Assembly: GCF_000402035.1 (NCBI RefSeq)
Contig: NC_021287.1
Coordinates: 2,852,001 to 2,916,000, forward strand
Origin: Caballeronia insecticola
GTDB lineage: Bacteria; Pseudomonadota; Gammaproteobacteria; Burkholderiales; Burkholderiaceae
DNA: 64,000 bases
Direction: 5' to 3'
Within the stretch, counting starts at the first letter, position 1. Each line of letters begins with the position of its first letter. This document shows positions 18,807 to 31,568 of this stretch, piece after piece. A program made the translations under genes and the position numbers. The notes beneath the pieces were generated by a model. The model searched no databases. It worked only from the letters and a program-made list of their open reading frames with translations, and was not told where the DNA came from.

Positions 18807-20537
18807 TCAGGCCGTTTTCGCCTCGGCGAGCTTGAGTTCGTCGATCATCCGTGCGCGCATGACGAATTTCTGCGCCTTGCCGGTGACAGTCATCGGCAAT
18901 TCGTCGACGAAACGGATATAGCGCGGAATCTTGTAATGCGCGATCTGCCCGTCGCAGAACGCGCGAATCTCGTCCTCGCTCGCCTGCTCGCCCGGCCGCA
19001 CGATAATCCACGCACACACTTCCTCGCCGTACTTTTCGTCCGGCACGCCGAAAACCTGCACCGATTGCACTTTCGGATGCCGGAACAGGAATTCTTCGAT
19101 CTCGCGCGGATAGATGTTCTCGCCGCCGCGAATCAGCATGTCCTTCAGGCGTCCGACGATATTGCAATAGCCTTGCGCGTCGAGCGTCGCAAGATCGCCG
19201 GTGTGCATCCATCCGTCGATGACCGCTTCGCGCGTCTTGGCCTCGTCGCCCCAGTAGCCCTTCATCACCGAATAGCCGCGCGTGCAGAGTTCGCCCGTCT
19301 CGCCGACCGGCACGATATTTCCCAGCGGATCGACGATCTTCACCTCGAGATGCGGCTGGATGCGTCCGACCGTGGTCGTGCGCTTGTCGAGCGGGTCGGT
19401 GGTCGAGCTCTGAAACGAGACCGGGCTCGTTTCCGTCATGCCATACGCGATCGTGATTTCGCCCAGATGCATGGTCGAGACGACGCGCTTCATCGTTTCG
19501 ATGGGACACGGCGAGCCCGCCATGATGCCCGTGCGCAGGCGGCTGAAATCGTACTTCGCGAATTCGGGGTGATCGAGTTCGGCGATGAACATCGTCGGCA
19601 CGCCGTGCAGCGCGGTGCATTTCTCCTCGTGGACGGCGGCGAGCGTCGCGCCGGGATCGAACGCCTCTCCGGGGAAGACCATCGTGCAACCGGTCGAGAC
19701 GCACGCGAGCACTGCCAGCACCATCCCGAAACAGTGATACAGCGGCACCGGAATGCACAGCGAATCCTGCTCGGTGAGGCGCATCGCTATCGCGATATAG
19801 CGCGCGTTGTTGACGATGTTCCGATGCGTGAGCGTCGCGCCCTTCGGGTTTCCCGTCGTGCCGCTCGTGAACTGAATGTTGATCGGATCGTGCGACGTCA
19901 GCGGCGCTTCGATTCCGTCGAGTTTCGCGGCGTCGAGTTGCTCGCGGCCGGTGCGCATGACGTCGTCGAAATTGAGCATGCCGGGCGTCGCGCCCGCGCC
20001 CATGCGGATCACGGCGCGCAGGTCCGGCAACTTCGCCGCATGTAACGCGTTCGGCTCGGCGTCCGCGAGTTCGGGCGCCAGTGTCTGGAGCATCTCCAGA
20101 TATTTGGACGTCTTGAATTGCTCCGCCGCGATGATCGCCTTGCACCCGACCTTGTTCAGCGCGTACTCAAGTTCGGCCAGCCGATAAGCCGGATTGATGT
20201 TGACGAGCACCGCGCCCATGCGCGCCGTGGCGAACTGCGTGAGCAGCCATTCGGCGCGATTCGGCGACCAGATGCCCACGCGATCACCCGCGCGCACGCC
20301 GAGCGCAAGCAGGCCGCTTGCGAGCACATCGATTTCGCGAGCGAACTCGCCCCAGGTCCAGCGGATGTTTTGCTCACGGAACACCACCGCCGGGCGATCT
20401 GCGAAGCGGCGAGCGGTGTCGAGAAGAAAGCGCGAAACGGTGGCTTCGCTCAAGGGAATATCGGTCGCGCCGCGAACGTAGGAAATGCCGTCGCGCGGTT
20501 CGATCTGCGCGCTGGCCTGCGTCGGTTCAGTTGCCAT
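18807..20537 (-). CDS. AMP-forming acyl-CoA synthetase (FadD-like)
   Basis: A 576-residue member of the ANL superfamily that activates a carboxylic acid with ATP and CoA. P-loop-like motif [16 protein letters not shown] near residues 200-215; A5-type YGMTETSP; A7 hinge region [29 protein letters not shown]-terminal catalytic lysine in [11 protein letters not shown]. Length and ordering fit medium/long-chain acyl-CoA synthetases. Substrate not determinable. Start chosen at 20537 because GGCGGAGACC precedes it; an upstream in-frame start at 20591 lacks a site. No beta-oxidation genes are adjacent. Confidence 0.92.
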   Translation of the reverse strand: MATEPTQASAQIEPRDGISYVRGATDIPLSEATVSRFLLDTARRFADRPAVVFREQNIRWTWGEFAREIDVLASGLLALGVRAGDRVGIWSPNRAEWLLTQFATARMGAVLVNINPAYRLAELEYALNKVGCKAIIAAEQFKTSKYLEMLQTLAPELADAEPNALHAAKLPDLRAVIRMGAGATPGMLNFDDVMRTGREQLDAAKLDGIEAPLTSHDPINIQFTSGTTGNPKGATLTHRNIVNNARYIAIAMRLTEQDSLCIPVPLYHCFGMVLAVLACVSTGCTMVFPGEAFDPGATLAAVHEEKCTALHGVPTMFIAELDHPEFAKYDFSRLRTGIMAGSPCPIETMKRVVSTMHLGEITIAYGMTETSPVSFQSSTTDPLDKRTTTVGRIQPHLEVKIVDPLGNIVPVGETGELCTRGYSVMKGYWGDEAKTREAVIDGWMHTGDLATLDAQGYCNIVGRLKDMLIRGGENIYPREIEEFLFRHPKVQSVQVFGVPDEKYGEEVCAWIIVRPGEQASEDEIRAFCDGQIAHYKIPRYIRFVDELPMTVTGKAQKFVMRARMIDELKLAEAKTA

Positions 20538-20753
20538 CGATGGTCTCCGCCAAGATGAGTGGCCTGCTGCGAAGGCCAATTGGAAGGTCATTGTGCATGG
20601 CGGAGCTGCTTACGGGCATTGAGTGTTTCCCCGCAATGCCCGTCTGAAGCGATTCGCGAAAACCGCGCAAAATCAACGAGCTAGCCTATTTCGACCGAGG
20701 ATGCGCGCATCCGTTATGCAGATTTGCCTGCGCGGTTTGCCGATTTGGAGCAT

Positions 20754-20779
20754 AAAAAAAGCAGCCCGAAGGCTGCTTT
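20754..20779 (-). terminator. atp operon terminator
   Basis: Stem GCAGCC/GGCTGC extended by AAA/TTT pairs with a CGAA tetraloop. A run of seven A on the plus strand gives a U tract on the minus strand just after atpC. It can act in both directions. Confidence 0.85.
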
Positions 20780-20820
20780 CTCTCACTGCTGAAACGTCGC
20801 TCCAGCGAGCGGCGACACGC

Positions 20821-21246
20821 TCAATGCTTCGCGTGCACCTTGCGCAGACGCTGGATTGCCGCGAGCTGCGCCGTCGCGTACGCGAGTTCGGCTTGCGCCG
20901 TCGCGTATTCGAGCTCCGACGTGTTGTTCTGCATTGCTTCCTCGGCGCGCTTCTTGGCCTGTTCGGCCTTGGCTTCGTCGAGATCGGCACCGCGAATGGC
21001 GGTGTCGGCGAGCACGGTCACGACGCCCGGCTGGATTTCGAGAATCCCGCCTGCGACGAACACGAACTCTTCCGAACCGTCTTCCGCCTCGATGCGCACC
21101 GCGCCCGGACGAATGCGCGTGATGAGCGGCGTGTGGCCCGGCAGAATGCCGAGTTCACCTGCTTCGCCCGGCAGCGCGACGAACTTCGCCTGGCCGGAGA
21201 AGATTTGCTCTTCCGCGCTGACGACGTCTACTTTGATGGTTGCCAT
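20821..21246 (-). CDS. atpC: F1Fo ATP synthase epsilon subunit
   Basis: Central-stalk subunit of F1 that couples gamma rotation and can inhibit ATPase activity. 141 residues: beta-sandwich first ([37 protein letters not shown]), then a C-terminal helical hairpin rich in Ala/Glu ([18 protein letters not shown]). Last gene of atpIBEFHAGDC, 79 bp after atpD, followed by the operon terminator. Confidence 0.97.
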   Translation of the reverse strand: MATIKVDVVSAEEQIFSGQAKFVALPGEAGELGILPGHTPLITRIRPGAVRIEAEDGSEEFVFVAGGILEIQPGVVTVLADTAIRGADLDEAKAEQAKKRAEEAMQNNTSELEYATAQAELAYATAQLAAIQRLRKVHAKH

Positions 21247-21325
21247 ATCGACTCGACTCCCTGGTTGAGCGTATTACGAAGGCGCGAACCGTCAGGTCCG
21301 CGCCCGCTTCGTGTACACCCGACCT

Positions 21326-22747
<1,422 letters not shown>

Positions 22748-22764
22748 TCACGCGGTCATCAAGA

Positions 22765-23649
22765 TCAGACCGCAGCGGCGCCGCCGACGATTTCCGACAA
22801 TTCTTTCGTAATCGCGGCCTGGCGGCTCTTGTTGTAGACGAGCTGCAGTTCGTTGATCACGGTCTTCGCGTTGTCGGACGCGGCCTTCATCGCGACCATG
22901 CGCGCCGATTGCTCCGACGCCATGTTTTCCGCGACCGCCTGATAGACGAGCGCCTCGACGTAGCGCACGAGCAATTCGTCCACCACGGTTTGCGCGTCCG
23001 GCTCGTAGATGTAATCCCACGAGGTCTTCGGCGTTACGCCTTCTTCGTCTTTCTGATGGAGGTCGTCCACCGACAACGGCAGCAGTTGCTCGATCACCGC
23101 TTCCTGCTTCATCGTGTTGACGAAGCGCGTGTACGCCAGGTACACCGCGTTGATCTTGCCTTCCGAATACAGGTCGAGCTGCACCTTGATTGCGCCGATC
23201 AGCTTTTCCAGATGCGGCGTGTCGCCCAGTTGCGTGACTTGCGACACGACCTTGGCCTTCAGCCGGTTCAGGAAGCCGAGCCCCTTGCTGCCGATCGCCG
23301 ACGCTTCGATCTTGATGCCGCTCTGATCGAGTTCCTTGATCTTGCCCAGCGACGCGCGCAGCACGTTCGTGTTCATGCCGCCGCACAGACCCTTGTCGGT
23401 CGTGACGAGGATCAGGCCGGCCGTCTTCGCGCCGTCGTTCTTCAACATGAACGGGTGACGGTACTCGGGGTTCGCAGCGCTCATGTGCGATGCGATTGCA
23501 CGAACCTTGTCGGCATACGGACGGGCGGAGCGCATGCGTTCCTGGGCACGGCGCATCTTCGATGCGGCGACCATTTCCATCGCTTTGGTGATCTTGCGCG
23601 TGTTCTGCACGCTCTTGATCTTGCCGCGAATTTCCTTCATTCCAGCCAT
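22765..23649 (-). CDS. atpG: F1Fo ATP synthase gamma subunit
   Basis: Rotating central shaft of F1. 294 residues, with the long N-terminal coiled-coil helix ([20 protein letters not shown], followed by [12 protein letters not shown]) and the C-terminal coiled-coil signature ([20 protein letters not shown], followed by SRQAAITKE). A GGAGTAAGC site precedes the start. It lies between atpA (72-bp spacer) and atpD. Confidence 0.98.
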   Translation of the reverse strand: MAGMKEIRGKIKSVQNTRKITKAMEMVAASKMRRAQERMRSARPYADKVRAIASHMSAANPEYRHPFMLKNDGAKTAGLILVTTDKGLCGGMNTNVLRASLGKIKELDQSGIKIEASAIGSKGLGFLNRLKAKVVSQVTQLGDTPHLEKLIGAIKVQLDLYSEGKINAVYLAYTRFVNTMKQEAVIEQLLPLSVDDLHQKDEEGVTPKTSWDYIYEPDAQTVVDELLVRYVEALVYQAVAENMASEQSARMVAMKAASDNAKTVINELQLVYNKSRQAAITKELSEIVGGAAAV

Positions 23650-23721
23650 TGCTTACTCCTTGATCGAAGCCGCGCGATGCCGCTTTTCATGCAGGCACCG
23701 CGCGTCGCTCCTCAGTCCCGA

Positions 23722-25263
23722 TCAATAAGCGCCCGACTTCTTGAAGTCCTTCAGCGCGGCATGCAGCGCGCCTTCGTCGTCCTTCGACAAGTCTTTGGTG
23801 TCTTCGATGCGCTTAATCAGATCGGCATGGCTCGTCTTCAGGTATTCGCGCAGGCCCTTTTCGAACGGCAGCACTTGCGAGACATCCAGATCGTCGAGGT
23901 AACCGTTGTTGGCCGCGAACAGCGCGACAGCCAGTTCCCACACTTGCAGCGGTTGATACTGCGGCTGCTTCAGCAGTTCCGTCACGCGGCGGCCGCGCTC
24001 CAGCTGCTTGCGGGTGGCTTCGTCGAGGTCCGATGCGAACTGCGCGAACGCAGCCAGCTCGCGATACTGCGCGAGGTCGGTACGGATACCGCCCGACAGC
24101 TTCTTCACGACCTTGGTCTGAGCCGCACCACCGACGCGCGACACCGACACGCCCGCGTTGATAGCAGGGCGGATACCGGCGTTGAACAGGTCGGTTTCCA
24201 GGAAGATCTGGCCGTCGGTAATCGAGATCACGTTCGTCGGAACGAACGCGGTCACGTCGCCGGCTTGCGTTTCGATGACCGGCAGCGCCGTCAACGAACC
24301 GCTCTTGCCCTTCACTTCGCCGTTGGTGAACTTTTCGACGTACTCTTCCGAGACGCGAGCCGCACGCTCGAGCAGACGCGAGTGCAGATAGAACACGTCA
24401 CCCGGATACGCTTCACGGCCCGGCGGACGGCGCAGCAGCAGCGAAATCTGGCGATACGCCCACGCTTGCTTGGTCAAATCGTCATAGACGATCAGCGCGT
24501 CTTGTCCGCGGTCGCGGAAGTATTCGCCCATCGTGCAGCCGGCGTACGGCGCGAGGTATTGCATCGCGGCCGATTCCGAAGCCGAAGCCGCCACGACGAT
24601 GGTGTAAGCCATCGCGCCGGTTTCTTCGAGCTTGCGCACCACGTTCATGATCGACGAAGCCTTCTGGCCGATCGCGACGTAGATACAGATGAGGTCCTTG
24701 CCCTTTTGGTTGATGATCGCGTCGACGGCCACCGCGGTCTTGCCGCACTGACGGTCGCCGATGATCAGCTCACGCTGGCCACGGCCGATCGGCACCATCG
24801 AGTCGATGGACTTCAGACCCGTTTGCACCGGCTGCGACACCGACTTACGCCAGATCACGCCCGGGGCGATCTTTTCGATAGCGTCCGTTGCTTTCGCGTT
24901 GATCGGGCCCTTGCCGTCGATCGGGTTGCCGAGCGCATCGACCACGCGGCCGATCAGTTCCGGACCGACCGGCACTTCGAGAATGCGGCCCGTCGTCTTG
25001 ACGATGTCGCCTTCCGAGATGTGCTCGTACTGGCCGAGAATAACGGCGCCGACGGAGTCGCGTTCGAGGTTCAGCGCGAGGCCGAACGTGTTGCCCGGGA
25101 ATTCGAGCATTTCGCCCTGCATCACGTCCGACAGGCCGTGGATACGCACGATACCGTCGGTCACGGAGATCACGGTGCCCTGGTTGCGAACGTCCGCGCT
25201 CGCTTCAAGGCCCTGGATCCTGCTCTTGATCAGCTCGCTGATCTCAGAGGGATTGAGTTGCAT
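23722..25263 (-). CDS. atpA: F1Fo ATP synthase alpha subunit
   Basis: Non-catalytic nucleotide-binding subunit of F1. 513 residues. N-terminal crown [19 protein letters not shown], Walker [16 protein letters not shown] near residues 169-183, the regulatory-site strand [17 protein letters not shown], and the family signature [14 protein letters not shown] (arginine finger) near residues 364-377. It follows atpH by 58 bp. Confidence 0.99.
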   Translation of the reverse strand: MQLNPSEISELIKSRIQGLEASADVRNQGTVISVTDGIVRIHGLSDVMQGEMLEFPGNTFGLALNLERDSVGAVILGQYEHISEGDIVKTTGRILEVPVGPELIGRVVDALGNPIDGKGPINAKATDAIEKIAPGVIWRKSVSQPVQTGLKSIDSMVPIGRGQRELIIGDRQCGKTAVAVDAIINQKGKDLICIYVAIGQKASSIMNVVRKLEETGAMAYTIVVAASASESAAMQYLAPYAGCTMGEYFRDRGQDALIVYDDLTKQAWAYRQISLLLRRPPGREAYPGDVFYLHSRLLERAARVSEEYVEKFTNGEVKGKSGSLTALPVIETQAGDVTAFVPTNVISITDGQIFLETDLFNAGIRPAINAGVSVSRVGGAAQTKVVKKLSGGIRTDLAQYRELAAFAQFASDLDEATRKQLERGRRVTELLKQPQYQPLQVWELAVALFAANNGYLDDLDVSQVLPFEKGLREYLKTSHADLIKRIEDTKDLSKDDEGALHAALKDFKKSGAY

Positions 25264-25321
25264 TATTCGCTCCTGATAGTCAATTCTGTTGCGTGCCAGC
25301 TAAGGCGCTTCTGTCGAAGCG

Positions 25322-25864
25322 TCAGGCGGTCAGAGCCGTCTGCATGCTGGCGAGGCGCGCGCGGACCGAGGTATCGAGCACTTCGTCGCCAACCGTCACG
25401 CGAACGCCGCCGATCAGCGACTGATCGACTGCGACGGTCGGCTTCAGCTTGCGCTGGAACTTGCGTTCGAGGCTTGCAACGAGGTCGTTCAACTGTTCGC
25501 CTTCGAGGGGGAACGCGCTCACGATATGCGCGTCGGCCGCACCTTCGCGGGCGTTCTTCAGCTCGTCGAACTGGACGGCGATTTCCGGCAGCAGCGACAG
25601 GCGATGGTTCTCGACCAGCATGCCGACGAAGTTCTTCGCCTGCGCGTTGCTCTGCGCGAGCGGCGACTTCACTGCGGCAAGCAGGAGATCGACGATTTGC
25701 TGGCGGTTCACCTTCGGGCTCGACGCGACCGATTCCACTTCGGGCAGACGCGCAACCTGTGCCAGCTCCTCGACCAAAGTGGACCAGCCCGCGAGATCGC
25801 CGGTCTCGGCCACGCGGAACAGCGCTTCTGCGTAAGGACGAGCGATGGTTGCAAGTTCGGCCAT
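25322..25864 (-). CDS. atpH: F1Fo ATP synthase delta subunit
   Basis: Peripheral-stalk subunit that joins the top of F1 to the b dimer. 180 residues; N-terminal helical bundle starting [14 protein letters not shown] and the C-terminal signature [20 protein letters not shown] near residues 144-163. The start lies 2 nt after the atpF stop, so the two are translationally linked. Confidence 0.97.
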   Translation of the reverse strand: MAELATIARPYAEALFRVAETGDLAGWSTLVEELAQVARLPEVESVASSPKVNRQQIVDLLLAAVKSPLAQSNAQAKNFVGMLVENHRLSLLPEIAVQFDELKNAREGAADAHIVSAFPLEGEQLNDLVASLERKFQRKLKPTVAVDQSLIGGVRVTVGDEVLDTSVRARLASMQTALTA

Positions 25865-25866
25865 GA

Positions 25867-26337
25867 TCAGAGCTCGGTTTTGAGTTGATTCAGCAGATCG
25901 GCGTGAGCCTTCTGATCGACTTCGCGCTTCAGAATTTGCTCGGCGCCCTTGACTGCCAGCGCAGCGACTTCGGCGCGCAGCGATTCGCGTGCCTTCACGA
26001 CTTGCTGGTCGGCGTCAGCCTTGGCTTGCGCGACGATGCGAGCGGCTTCCGCCTGAGCGTTGGCCTTGATTTCTTCGGCGACTGCAGCGGCGCGCTTTTC
26101 AGCGTCGGCGATGCGTTGCTGGCCGTCGGTACGTGCCTGGGCGAGTTCCTGGTCGACGCGCTTGTGCGCAGCTTCGAGTTCCGCTTTGCCCTTGTCGGCG
26201 GCGGCGAGGCCGTCGGCAATCTTTTTCGAGCGCTCGTCGAGGGCGTTGATCAACGGCGGCCACACGAACTTCATCGTGAACCACGCGAGGATCAGAAACA
26301 CGACCATTTGCGCAAACAGGGTTGCGTTGAGATTCAC
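25867..26337 (-). CDS. atpF: F1Fo ATP synthase b subunit
   Basis: Peripheral-stalk subunit. 156 residues: one N-terminal membrane helix ([20 protein letters not shown]) followed by [19 protein letters not shown] and a long charged, Ala-rich coiled coil to the C-terminus. Normal length. Next to atpH with a 2-nt gap. Confidence 0.97.
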   Translation of the reverse strand: MNLNATLFAQMVVFLILAWFTMKFVWPPLINALDERSKKIADGLAAADKGKAELEAAHKRVDQELAQARTDGQQRIADAEKRAAAVAEEIKANAQAEAARIVAQAKADADQQVVKARESLRAEVAALAVKGAEQILKREVDQKAHADLLNQLKTEL

Positions 26338-26472
26338 GGTGTTTCCTTAAACGTTGCTTGATCGGAGGGGAAACGGTTAAAAGGCGCTCATCGGCTTGTT
26401 GAGCTCGATCAGCGCCTCACCCGTTCCGTCTAGCGTCCTGTCAAGAGATCAGACGCACACTTCCGAGGAACC

Positions 26473-26832
<360 letters not shown>

Positions 26833-27684
26833 TTAGTGAGAATCGTGCGCCTGACCGATGTACACCAGCGTCAGCATCATGAAGATGAACGCTTGCAGCA
26901 GAACGATCAGAATGTGGAAGATCGCCCAGACCGTACCCGCGACCACGTGGCCGATAAAGCCAAGTACAGAGGCGTCCGCGCCGAAGTGCCACATGCTGCC
27001 GAGCAGCGCGATCAGCAAGAACAGCAGTTCGCCCGCGTACATGTTGCCGAACAGCCGCATGCCGAGCGAAACCGTCTTGGCGACGAACTCGATGATGTTC
27101 AGCGCGAGATTCGGAATCCACAAGAGCGGATGCGCGCCGAACGGAGCGGACAGCAGTTCGTGCACGAAGCCGCCGACGCCCTTGATCTTGAAGTTGTAAT
27201 AGATCATCAGCACGAACACGCCGAGCGCGATGCCGATGGTGCCGTTCAGATCGGCCGTCGGCACGATGCGATGATGTGGCAGCGCCTCCGACAGACCCAG
27301 CCAGCCGATGATGCGGCCCGGCAGATCGACGGGGATGAAGTCGAGCGAGTTCATCAGGGCGACCCAGACGAAGACGGTCAGCGCGAGCGGTGCGATGAAA
27401 CGGCGGCTGCCGTGGATCATCGACTTCGACTGGTCCTCGACCATTTCGACCAGCATTTCGATGGCGCACTGGAAACGGCCGGGAACACCGGACGTTGCTT
27501 TGCGCGCGGCAATGCCAAGAATGAGGATGGTGAGAAGACCGCACACGATCGACCAGAACAGCGTGTCGAGATTCCAGACGTGGATATCGAAGATCGACGT
27601 CTGTGTGTGCGTGGAAAGATTCTGCAAGTGGTGCGCAATGTACTCGGACGGATCCAGAGCGTGCGTTCCTTCGCTAGCTGCCAT
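26833..27684 (-). CDS. atpB: F1Fo ATP synthase a subunit
   Basis: Stator channel subunit. 283 residues with five to six hydrophobic helices. The essential arginine lies in [17 protein letters not shown], and [12 protein letters not shown] precedes it. Start: ATG at 27684 with GGGTGG about 10 nt upstream, preferred over an in-frame TTG at 27702. It follows atpI after a 175-bp spacer. Confidence 0.97.
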   Translation of the reverse strand: MAASEGTHALDPSEYIAHHLQNLSTHTQTSIFDIHVWNLDTLFWSIVCGLLTILILGIAARKATSGVPGRFQCAIEMLVEMVEDQSKSMIHGSRRFIAPLALTVFVWVALMNSLDFIPVDLPGRIIGWLGLSEALPHHRIVPTADLNGTIGIALGVFVLMIYYNFKIKGVGGFVHELLSAPFGAHPLLWIPNLALNIIEFVAKTVSLGMRLFGNMYAGELLFLLIALLGSMWHFGADASVLGFIGHVVAGTVWAIFHILIVLLQAFIFMMLTLVYIGQAHDSH

Positions 27685-27859
27685 ATCGTTAAAGCCACCC
27701 AAATTGTCAAAAATCTTTCGTTGCTGCCGCTTCCGAGCCGTCGCTTCGCGTTACGACTCCGGGCGGCGAGCCCGTGCGCGGAACGTGGTCCGCGCCTGAT
27801 CATCTGTGATGCTACTTACATCTCGTGCCGCCGGCACTTACCTGGCACGTCATGAATTG

Positions 27860-28384
27860 TCACCGCAACGCCATTGCCACCCAGTACGTCTTCAGCGCGA
27901 CGATGTAAGTCACGAGCAGCGGCAACCACAACGCGCTCTTGTACCAGAACGCGACCGCTACGAACATCGCAATCGTTGCTCCCATCTTGAGCGCTTCGCC
28001 GATCATCCAGCTCATGATCGTCTCGGCGCCGCTCTTCGCTTTCAGGCGCGCGGCGAACAGGGCGCTCGGCAGCCAGCAAATCGCGCCACCCAGAAAGGCG
28101 GACAGCGCAGCATGACCCGGCGGCTTGTAGAACAGCCACCACAAGAGCGTCGCACCCAGGGACAAAACCATTTGCGCCGCCACGACCTTAAACGGCGTGA
28201 CACGCGATGGACGACTCACTTCAGGGCCAAACAGCTTCTGTGCCTGATCCCGCGTGAGCGGAACGATATTGTTATCTTGCGCTTCGGCGTCCCACGAATC
28301 GCTCGACGAACTGCGCGGCTGATTTCCGGAGGCGTTCGCTTCGCCGGTTGCGTGAGCGTCCGGCGCTCGATTTTCCTCTCGCAC
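27860..28384 (-). CDS. atpI: ATP synthase assembly protein AtpI
   Basis: First gene of the ATP synthase operon; the family helps assemble the c ring. The C-terminal 120 residues hold four hydrophobic helices (VVAAQMVLSLGATLLWWLF, SAFLGGAICWLPSALFAARL, MGATIAMFVAVAFWY, LWLPLLVTYIVALKTYW). The N-terminal part is polar and Ser/Glu-rich, longer than in enteric AtpI. The open frame runs back to 28525, but a good sigma-70 promoter lies inside it (28473-28501), so the start must be downstream. I chose GTG at 28384 (174 residues). The start is uncertain. Confidence 0.85.
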   Translation of the reverse strand: MREENRAPDAHATGEANASGNQPRSSSSDSWDAEAQDNNIVPLTRDQAQKLFGPEVSRPSRVTPFKVVAAQMVLSLGATLLWWLFYKPPGHAALSAFLGGAICWLPSALFAARLKAKSGAETIMSWMIGEALKMGATIAMFVAVAFWYKSALWLPLLVTYIVALKTYWVAMALR

Positions 28385-28472
28385 CGTCTTCAAACCTTCA
28401 ACCAAAAGTCCGGGGAAATCACCTTGCGCTTTCGTCGCGCTTTCGAGGTGGCCTAGCTGATAAATCCGGGGG

Positions 28473-28501
28473 ATTGTAAGCGATTGTTGTCGCGGATTCA
28501 A
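28473..28501 (-). promoter_or_regulatory. Sigma-70 promoter of the atp operon
   Basis: On the minus strand TTGAAT and TACAAT are separated by exactly 17 nt, close to consensus at both hexamers. The predicted transcript start is near 28466, about 80 nt before the chosen atpI GTG. Confidence 0.7.
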
Positions 28502-28616
28502 TAGTTTAGGTGTGTCAAAAGCCAAGCAGACAAACCTTAAAAAACGGTCTCAAAAGCGAGACTTTTCTTGCAATTGCAAGGAGATTCTCAATCGATCTCG
28601 AACCGTTCGGTGAGCG

Positions 28617-29753
28617 TCAAACGAGCGCCCAACCAATGACCATTGCCACGATCCAGAATGGTATCGACACCATGTGGAACGGCATCCACATGCCCTTTTC
28701 ACCCGAGAGTCTTACGGCGATGAGATTGGCCAGCGAGCCGATCGCCACACCGAAACCGCCCACGCTCACGCCGAAAGCGAGCGCGCGCCAGTCTTTCGAG
28801 AACTCCGCGAGCACGATCGCCGCCGGCACGTTGCTGATCGCCTGCGACAGCACGGCGCCCGTGACGTACGCGCGCACCGGCGTGCCGACACCCAAATGCG
28901 CGATGGCTTCGTGTATCGATGGCAGGGATGCGGCGCTGCGCAGCACGATGAACATCATCACGAAGATGAGCAGCAGCAAATAGTCGATCTCGAACACAAC
29001 CTGGCGGCGCCACAGCAGGAAGGCCGCGGCAAGCACGACAAGCGCCGGGCCTGCATGATGCGCGTCCGCGGATGCGACGAACGCAGCGAAGGCCAGCACG
29101 CTGACGCCGCACAGCACGCGATCGACGCGATGCTCTTCGACATCGCCGGAGAGATCGAGCGGTTCCGCGCGAAACATCGCGAACGTCACGGCGCCGAGCA
29201 GCGCCATCAGCGCAGCGCAAAGCGGCAGCAGCGCCCACACGAAGCCGCCGAACGAGACCCCGCTCGTCTGCCAGAGGAACAGGTTCTGCGGATTGCCGAG
29301 CGGCGTGAGAATCGACCCCGCGTTGACCGCCAACGCGATCACGATGACCAGCCGCTTGATCGGCAGCGGCGCGAGCCTGTGCAAGGACAGCGTGAGCGGC
29401 ACCACGGCAAAGAGCGCGACATCGTTCGTCAGCACGGTCGAAAGGGCCGCAGCAAGCGCGACGAGCAGCAATGCCAGCGTGCGCTCACCGTGAATGTGAT
29501 GCACCAACCGGTGCGCCGCCCACATCAGGAATCCTGACAATTCGATGGCTTTGGTCAGGATGAGGAGTCCCGCGAGCGTCAGAACCGTCTGCCAGTCGAC
29601 GAGACCGGGCAGCGACATCAACGGACGCGGATGCGCAATCTGCAACACGACGAGCGCGAACGCGAGGATCGCGAGAACCGGCTCTTTCGAGACGGTTCTC
29701 CAGATGCGTGCGAGCAGATCCTGTCGAGGGCGCTTGGCGTCGAGTTCGGACAA
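28617..29753 (-). CDS. SLC13/ArsB-type membrane permease
   Basis: A 378-residue protein with about ten hydrophobic helices. It shows the ion-transporter-superfamily pattern: ALSTVLTNDVALFAVVPL in the first half and AISNVPAAIVLAEFS in the second, the two inverted-repeat NDV/SNxP segments of CitMHS/ArsB/NhaD-like proteins, plus SILTPLGNPQNLFLW. The substrate may be a dicarboxylate, arsenite or sodium/proton; no ArsR or ArsA gene is present. It starts 11 nt after the parB stop, so it probably ends the mnmG-rsmG-parA-parB transcript. Confidence 0.82.
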   Translation of the reverse strand: MSELDAKRPRQDLLARIWRTVSKEPVLAILAFALVVLQIAHPRPLMSLPGLVDWQTVLTLAGLLILTKAIELSGFLMWAAHRLVHHIHGERTLALLLVALAAALSTVLTNDVALFAVVPLTLSLHRLAPLPIKRLVIVIALAVNAGSILTPLGNPQNLFLWQTSGVSFGGFVWALLPLCAALMALLGAVTFAMFRAEPLDLSGDVEEHRVDRVLCGVSVLAFAAFVASADAHHAGPALVVLAAAFLLWRRQVVFEIDYLLLLIFVMMFIVLRSAASLPSIHEAIAHLGVGTPVRAYVTGAVLSQAISNVPAAIVLAEFSKDWRALAFGVSVGGFGVAIGSLANLIAVRLSGEKGMWMPFHMVSIPFWIVAMVIGWALV

Positions 29754-29764
29754 GATGCGCGCGA

Positions 29765-30667
29765 TCAGGCAGCGGGTGCCGGCGTTTCGATGCTGCCGCG
29801 CAGCTTCGTCAAGATGCCTTCGAGCGAATCGAGATTGCCGAAGTCGATCGTGACCTTGCCGCGCCCTCTTCCGCCGAGCTTGATCTTCACATTGGCCGAC
29901 AGCAAATCCGACAACTCTTCTTCCAGACGACGGGTGTCGCGGCCGCCATCGTTCGCGACGCGCGCTTTCGTCGCGGGCGCTTCTTTGGTGGTCGCCGCAA
30001 CCAGGCGCTCAGTTTCACGCACCGACAAGCGCCGGTTGACCACGTGGTTGGCCAACTGAATCTGCGTGGCGGCATCGACAGCGAGGAGCGCGCGCGCGTG
30101 ACCCATATCGAGATCGCCTGCGAGCAGCATCGTCTGAACGGGCGTGGCGAGATTCAGCAGACGCAGCAGATTGGACACCGCGCTGCGCGAGCGGCCGACC
30201 GATTCGGCGGCCTGCTCGTGCGTGAAGCTGAATTCGTCGAGCAGGCGCTGAATGCCTTGTGCCTCTTCCAGCGGATTCAAATCCTCGCGCTGAATGTTCT
30301 CGATCAAAGCCATCGCGGCTGCGGCTTGATCTGGCACGTTTTTCACGAGGACCGGAACTTCGTCGAGACCGGCCAGACGCGCCGCGCGGAATCGGCGTTC
30401 GCCTGCGATGATTTCGTAGCGATCGTCGCCGACCGAGCGCACGAGAATAGGCTGCATCAGCCCTTGCGCGCGAATGCTGGCGGCGAGTTCCTGAAGCGCG
30501 CCTTCGTCCATGCGCGTCCGCGGTTGATACTTGCCGGCCTGCATTTTGTCGAGCGGCAATACCGAGGGCGTGCCTTCGCCGCGCACGGCTTCCGTAATGT
30601 CGACGCTGCCACCGAGCAACGCATCCAGGCCGCGGCCCAAACCCTTCTTCTTCATCACAGCGCTCAT
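29765..30667 (-). CDS. parB: Chromosome partitioning protein ParB
   Basis: CTP-dependent DNA clamp that loads at parS and spreads, directing origin segregation with ParA. 300 residues. N-terminal ParB/Srx domain with LVRSVGDDRYEIIAGERRFRAA around residues 74-95 (the GERRxRA CTP motif), a central helix-turn-helix (FTHEQAAESVGRSRSAVSNLLR), and the C-terminal dimerisation domain (VTIDFGNLDSLEGILTKL). Two perfect parS palindromes lie 2-4 kb upstream. Confidence 0.97.
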   Translation of the reverse strand: MSAVMKKKGLGRGLDALLGGSVDITEAVRGEGTPSVLPLDKMQAGKYQPRTRMDEGALQELAASIRAQGLMQPILVRSVGDDRYEIIAGERRFRAARLAGLDEVPVLVKNVPDQAAAAMALIENIQREDLNPLEEAQGIQRLLDEFSFTHEQAAESVGRSRSAVSNLLRLLNLATPVQTMLLAGDLDMGHARALLAVDAATQIQLANHVVNRRLSVRETERLVAATTKEAPATKARVANDGGRDTRRLEEELSDLLSANVKIKLGGRGRGKVTIDFGNLDSLEGILTKLRGSIETPAPAA

Positions 30668-30712
30668 TTCGGTTCCTCCGACGGCGTTCCCTGCCGCATC
30701 GACTGGGTGTGT

Positions 30713-31492
30713 TTAGTTCATGCTCAGCGCGCGGACGCGCTCGATCATTTCCGTGCCGAACTGGATGTAGGCCTGCGCACCGCGCGACGACTTGTCGAAC
30801 ACCACGCCCGGCAGCCCATAACTCGGCGCCTCGGCAAGACGCACATTGCGCGGGATCACGACGTCGAACAGCTTGTCGCCGAAGTGTTCTTTCAACTGGT
30901 CGGACACTTGTTGCTGCAGCGTGATGCGCGGATCGAACATGACGCGCAACAGGCCGATGACTTTCAGATCGCGATTGAGATTCGCATGGACCTGCTTGAT
31001 GGTGTTCACCAGATCCGACAGCCCTTCCAGCGCAAAGTATTCGCACTGCATCGGGATCACGACGCCGTGGGCCGCGCACAACGCATTGAGCGTCAGCAGC
31101 GAGAGCGCCGGGGGGCAATCGATCAGCACGAAGTCATAGTCATCGACTACTTCGTCGATGGCGCCGCGAAGAATACGTTCGCGATTCTCCATATCGACGA
31201 GTTCGACTTCCGCGCCCGCCAGTTCGCGATTCGCCGGGAGCACGTCATAGCCGACCGCAGGCGGGCGCATGGTTGCATCGCGCAGCGAAACCCCGTCGAC
31301 GAGCACTTCGTAGACGGTGTTTTCACACGCCGATTTGTCAATGCCACTGCCCATCGTGGCGTTACCTTGCGGATCCAGATCGATCAGCAGTACGCGTTGA
31401 TCAAGCCCCGCCAGGCTCGCCGCGAGATTGACCGCTGTGGTGGTCTTTCCAACGCCGCCCTTCTGATTTGCGACGCAGAAGATATTTGCCAT
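30713..31492 (-). CDS. parA: Chromosome partitioning ATPase ParA
   Basis: Walker-type ATPase that forms the gradient pulling ParB-parS complexes. 259 residues. Deviant Walker A NQKGGVGKTTTAVNL at residues 8-22 with both lysines intact, VLLIDLDPQGNATMGSG, and VLIDCPPALSLLT. The short N-terminus is typical of chromosomal ParA. Gap to parB 45 bp; gap from rsmG 76 bp. Confidence 0.98.
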   Translation of the reverse strand: MANIFCVANQKGGVGKTTTAVNLAASLAGLDQRVLLIDLDPQGNATMGSGIDKSACENTVYEVLVDGVSLRDATMRPPAVGYDVLPANRELAGAEVELVDMENRERILRGAIDEVVDDYDFVLIDCPPALSLLTLNALCAAHGVVIPMQCEYFALEGLSDLVNTIKQVHANLNRDLKVIGLLRVMFDPRITLQQQVSDQLKEHFGDKLFDVVIPRNVRLAEAPSYGLPGVVFDKSSRGAQAYIQFGTEMIERVRALSMN

Positions 31493-31568
31493 CGTTTAGT
31501 GTCCTCGTTTTCTCGCTGTCAGAAGATCAGCTTGCCTGGAATGCCGTATCAGACCGTGGCGACGGACG

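Noticed and set aside
22909..25866. A 985-codon open frame antisense to atpG, atpA and atpH
   Set aside because: Opposite-strand shadow of three certain genes, with no ribosome binding site or recognisable domain.
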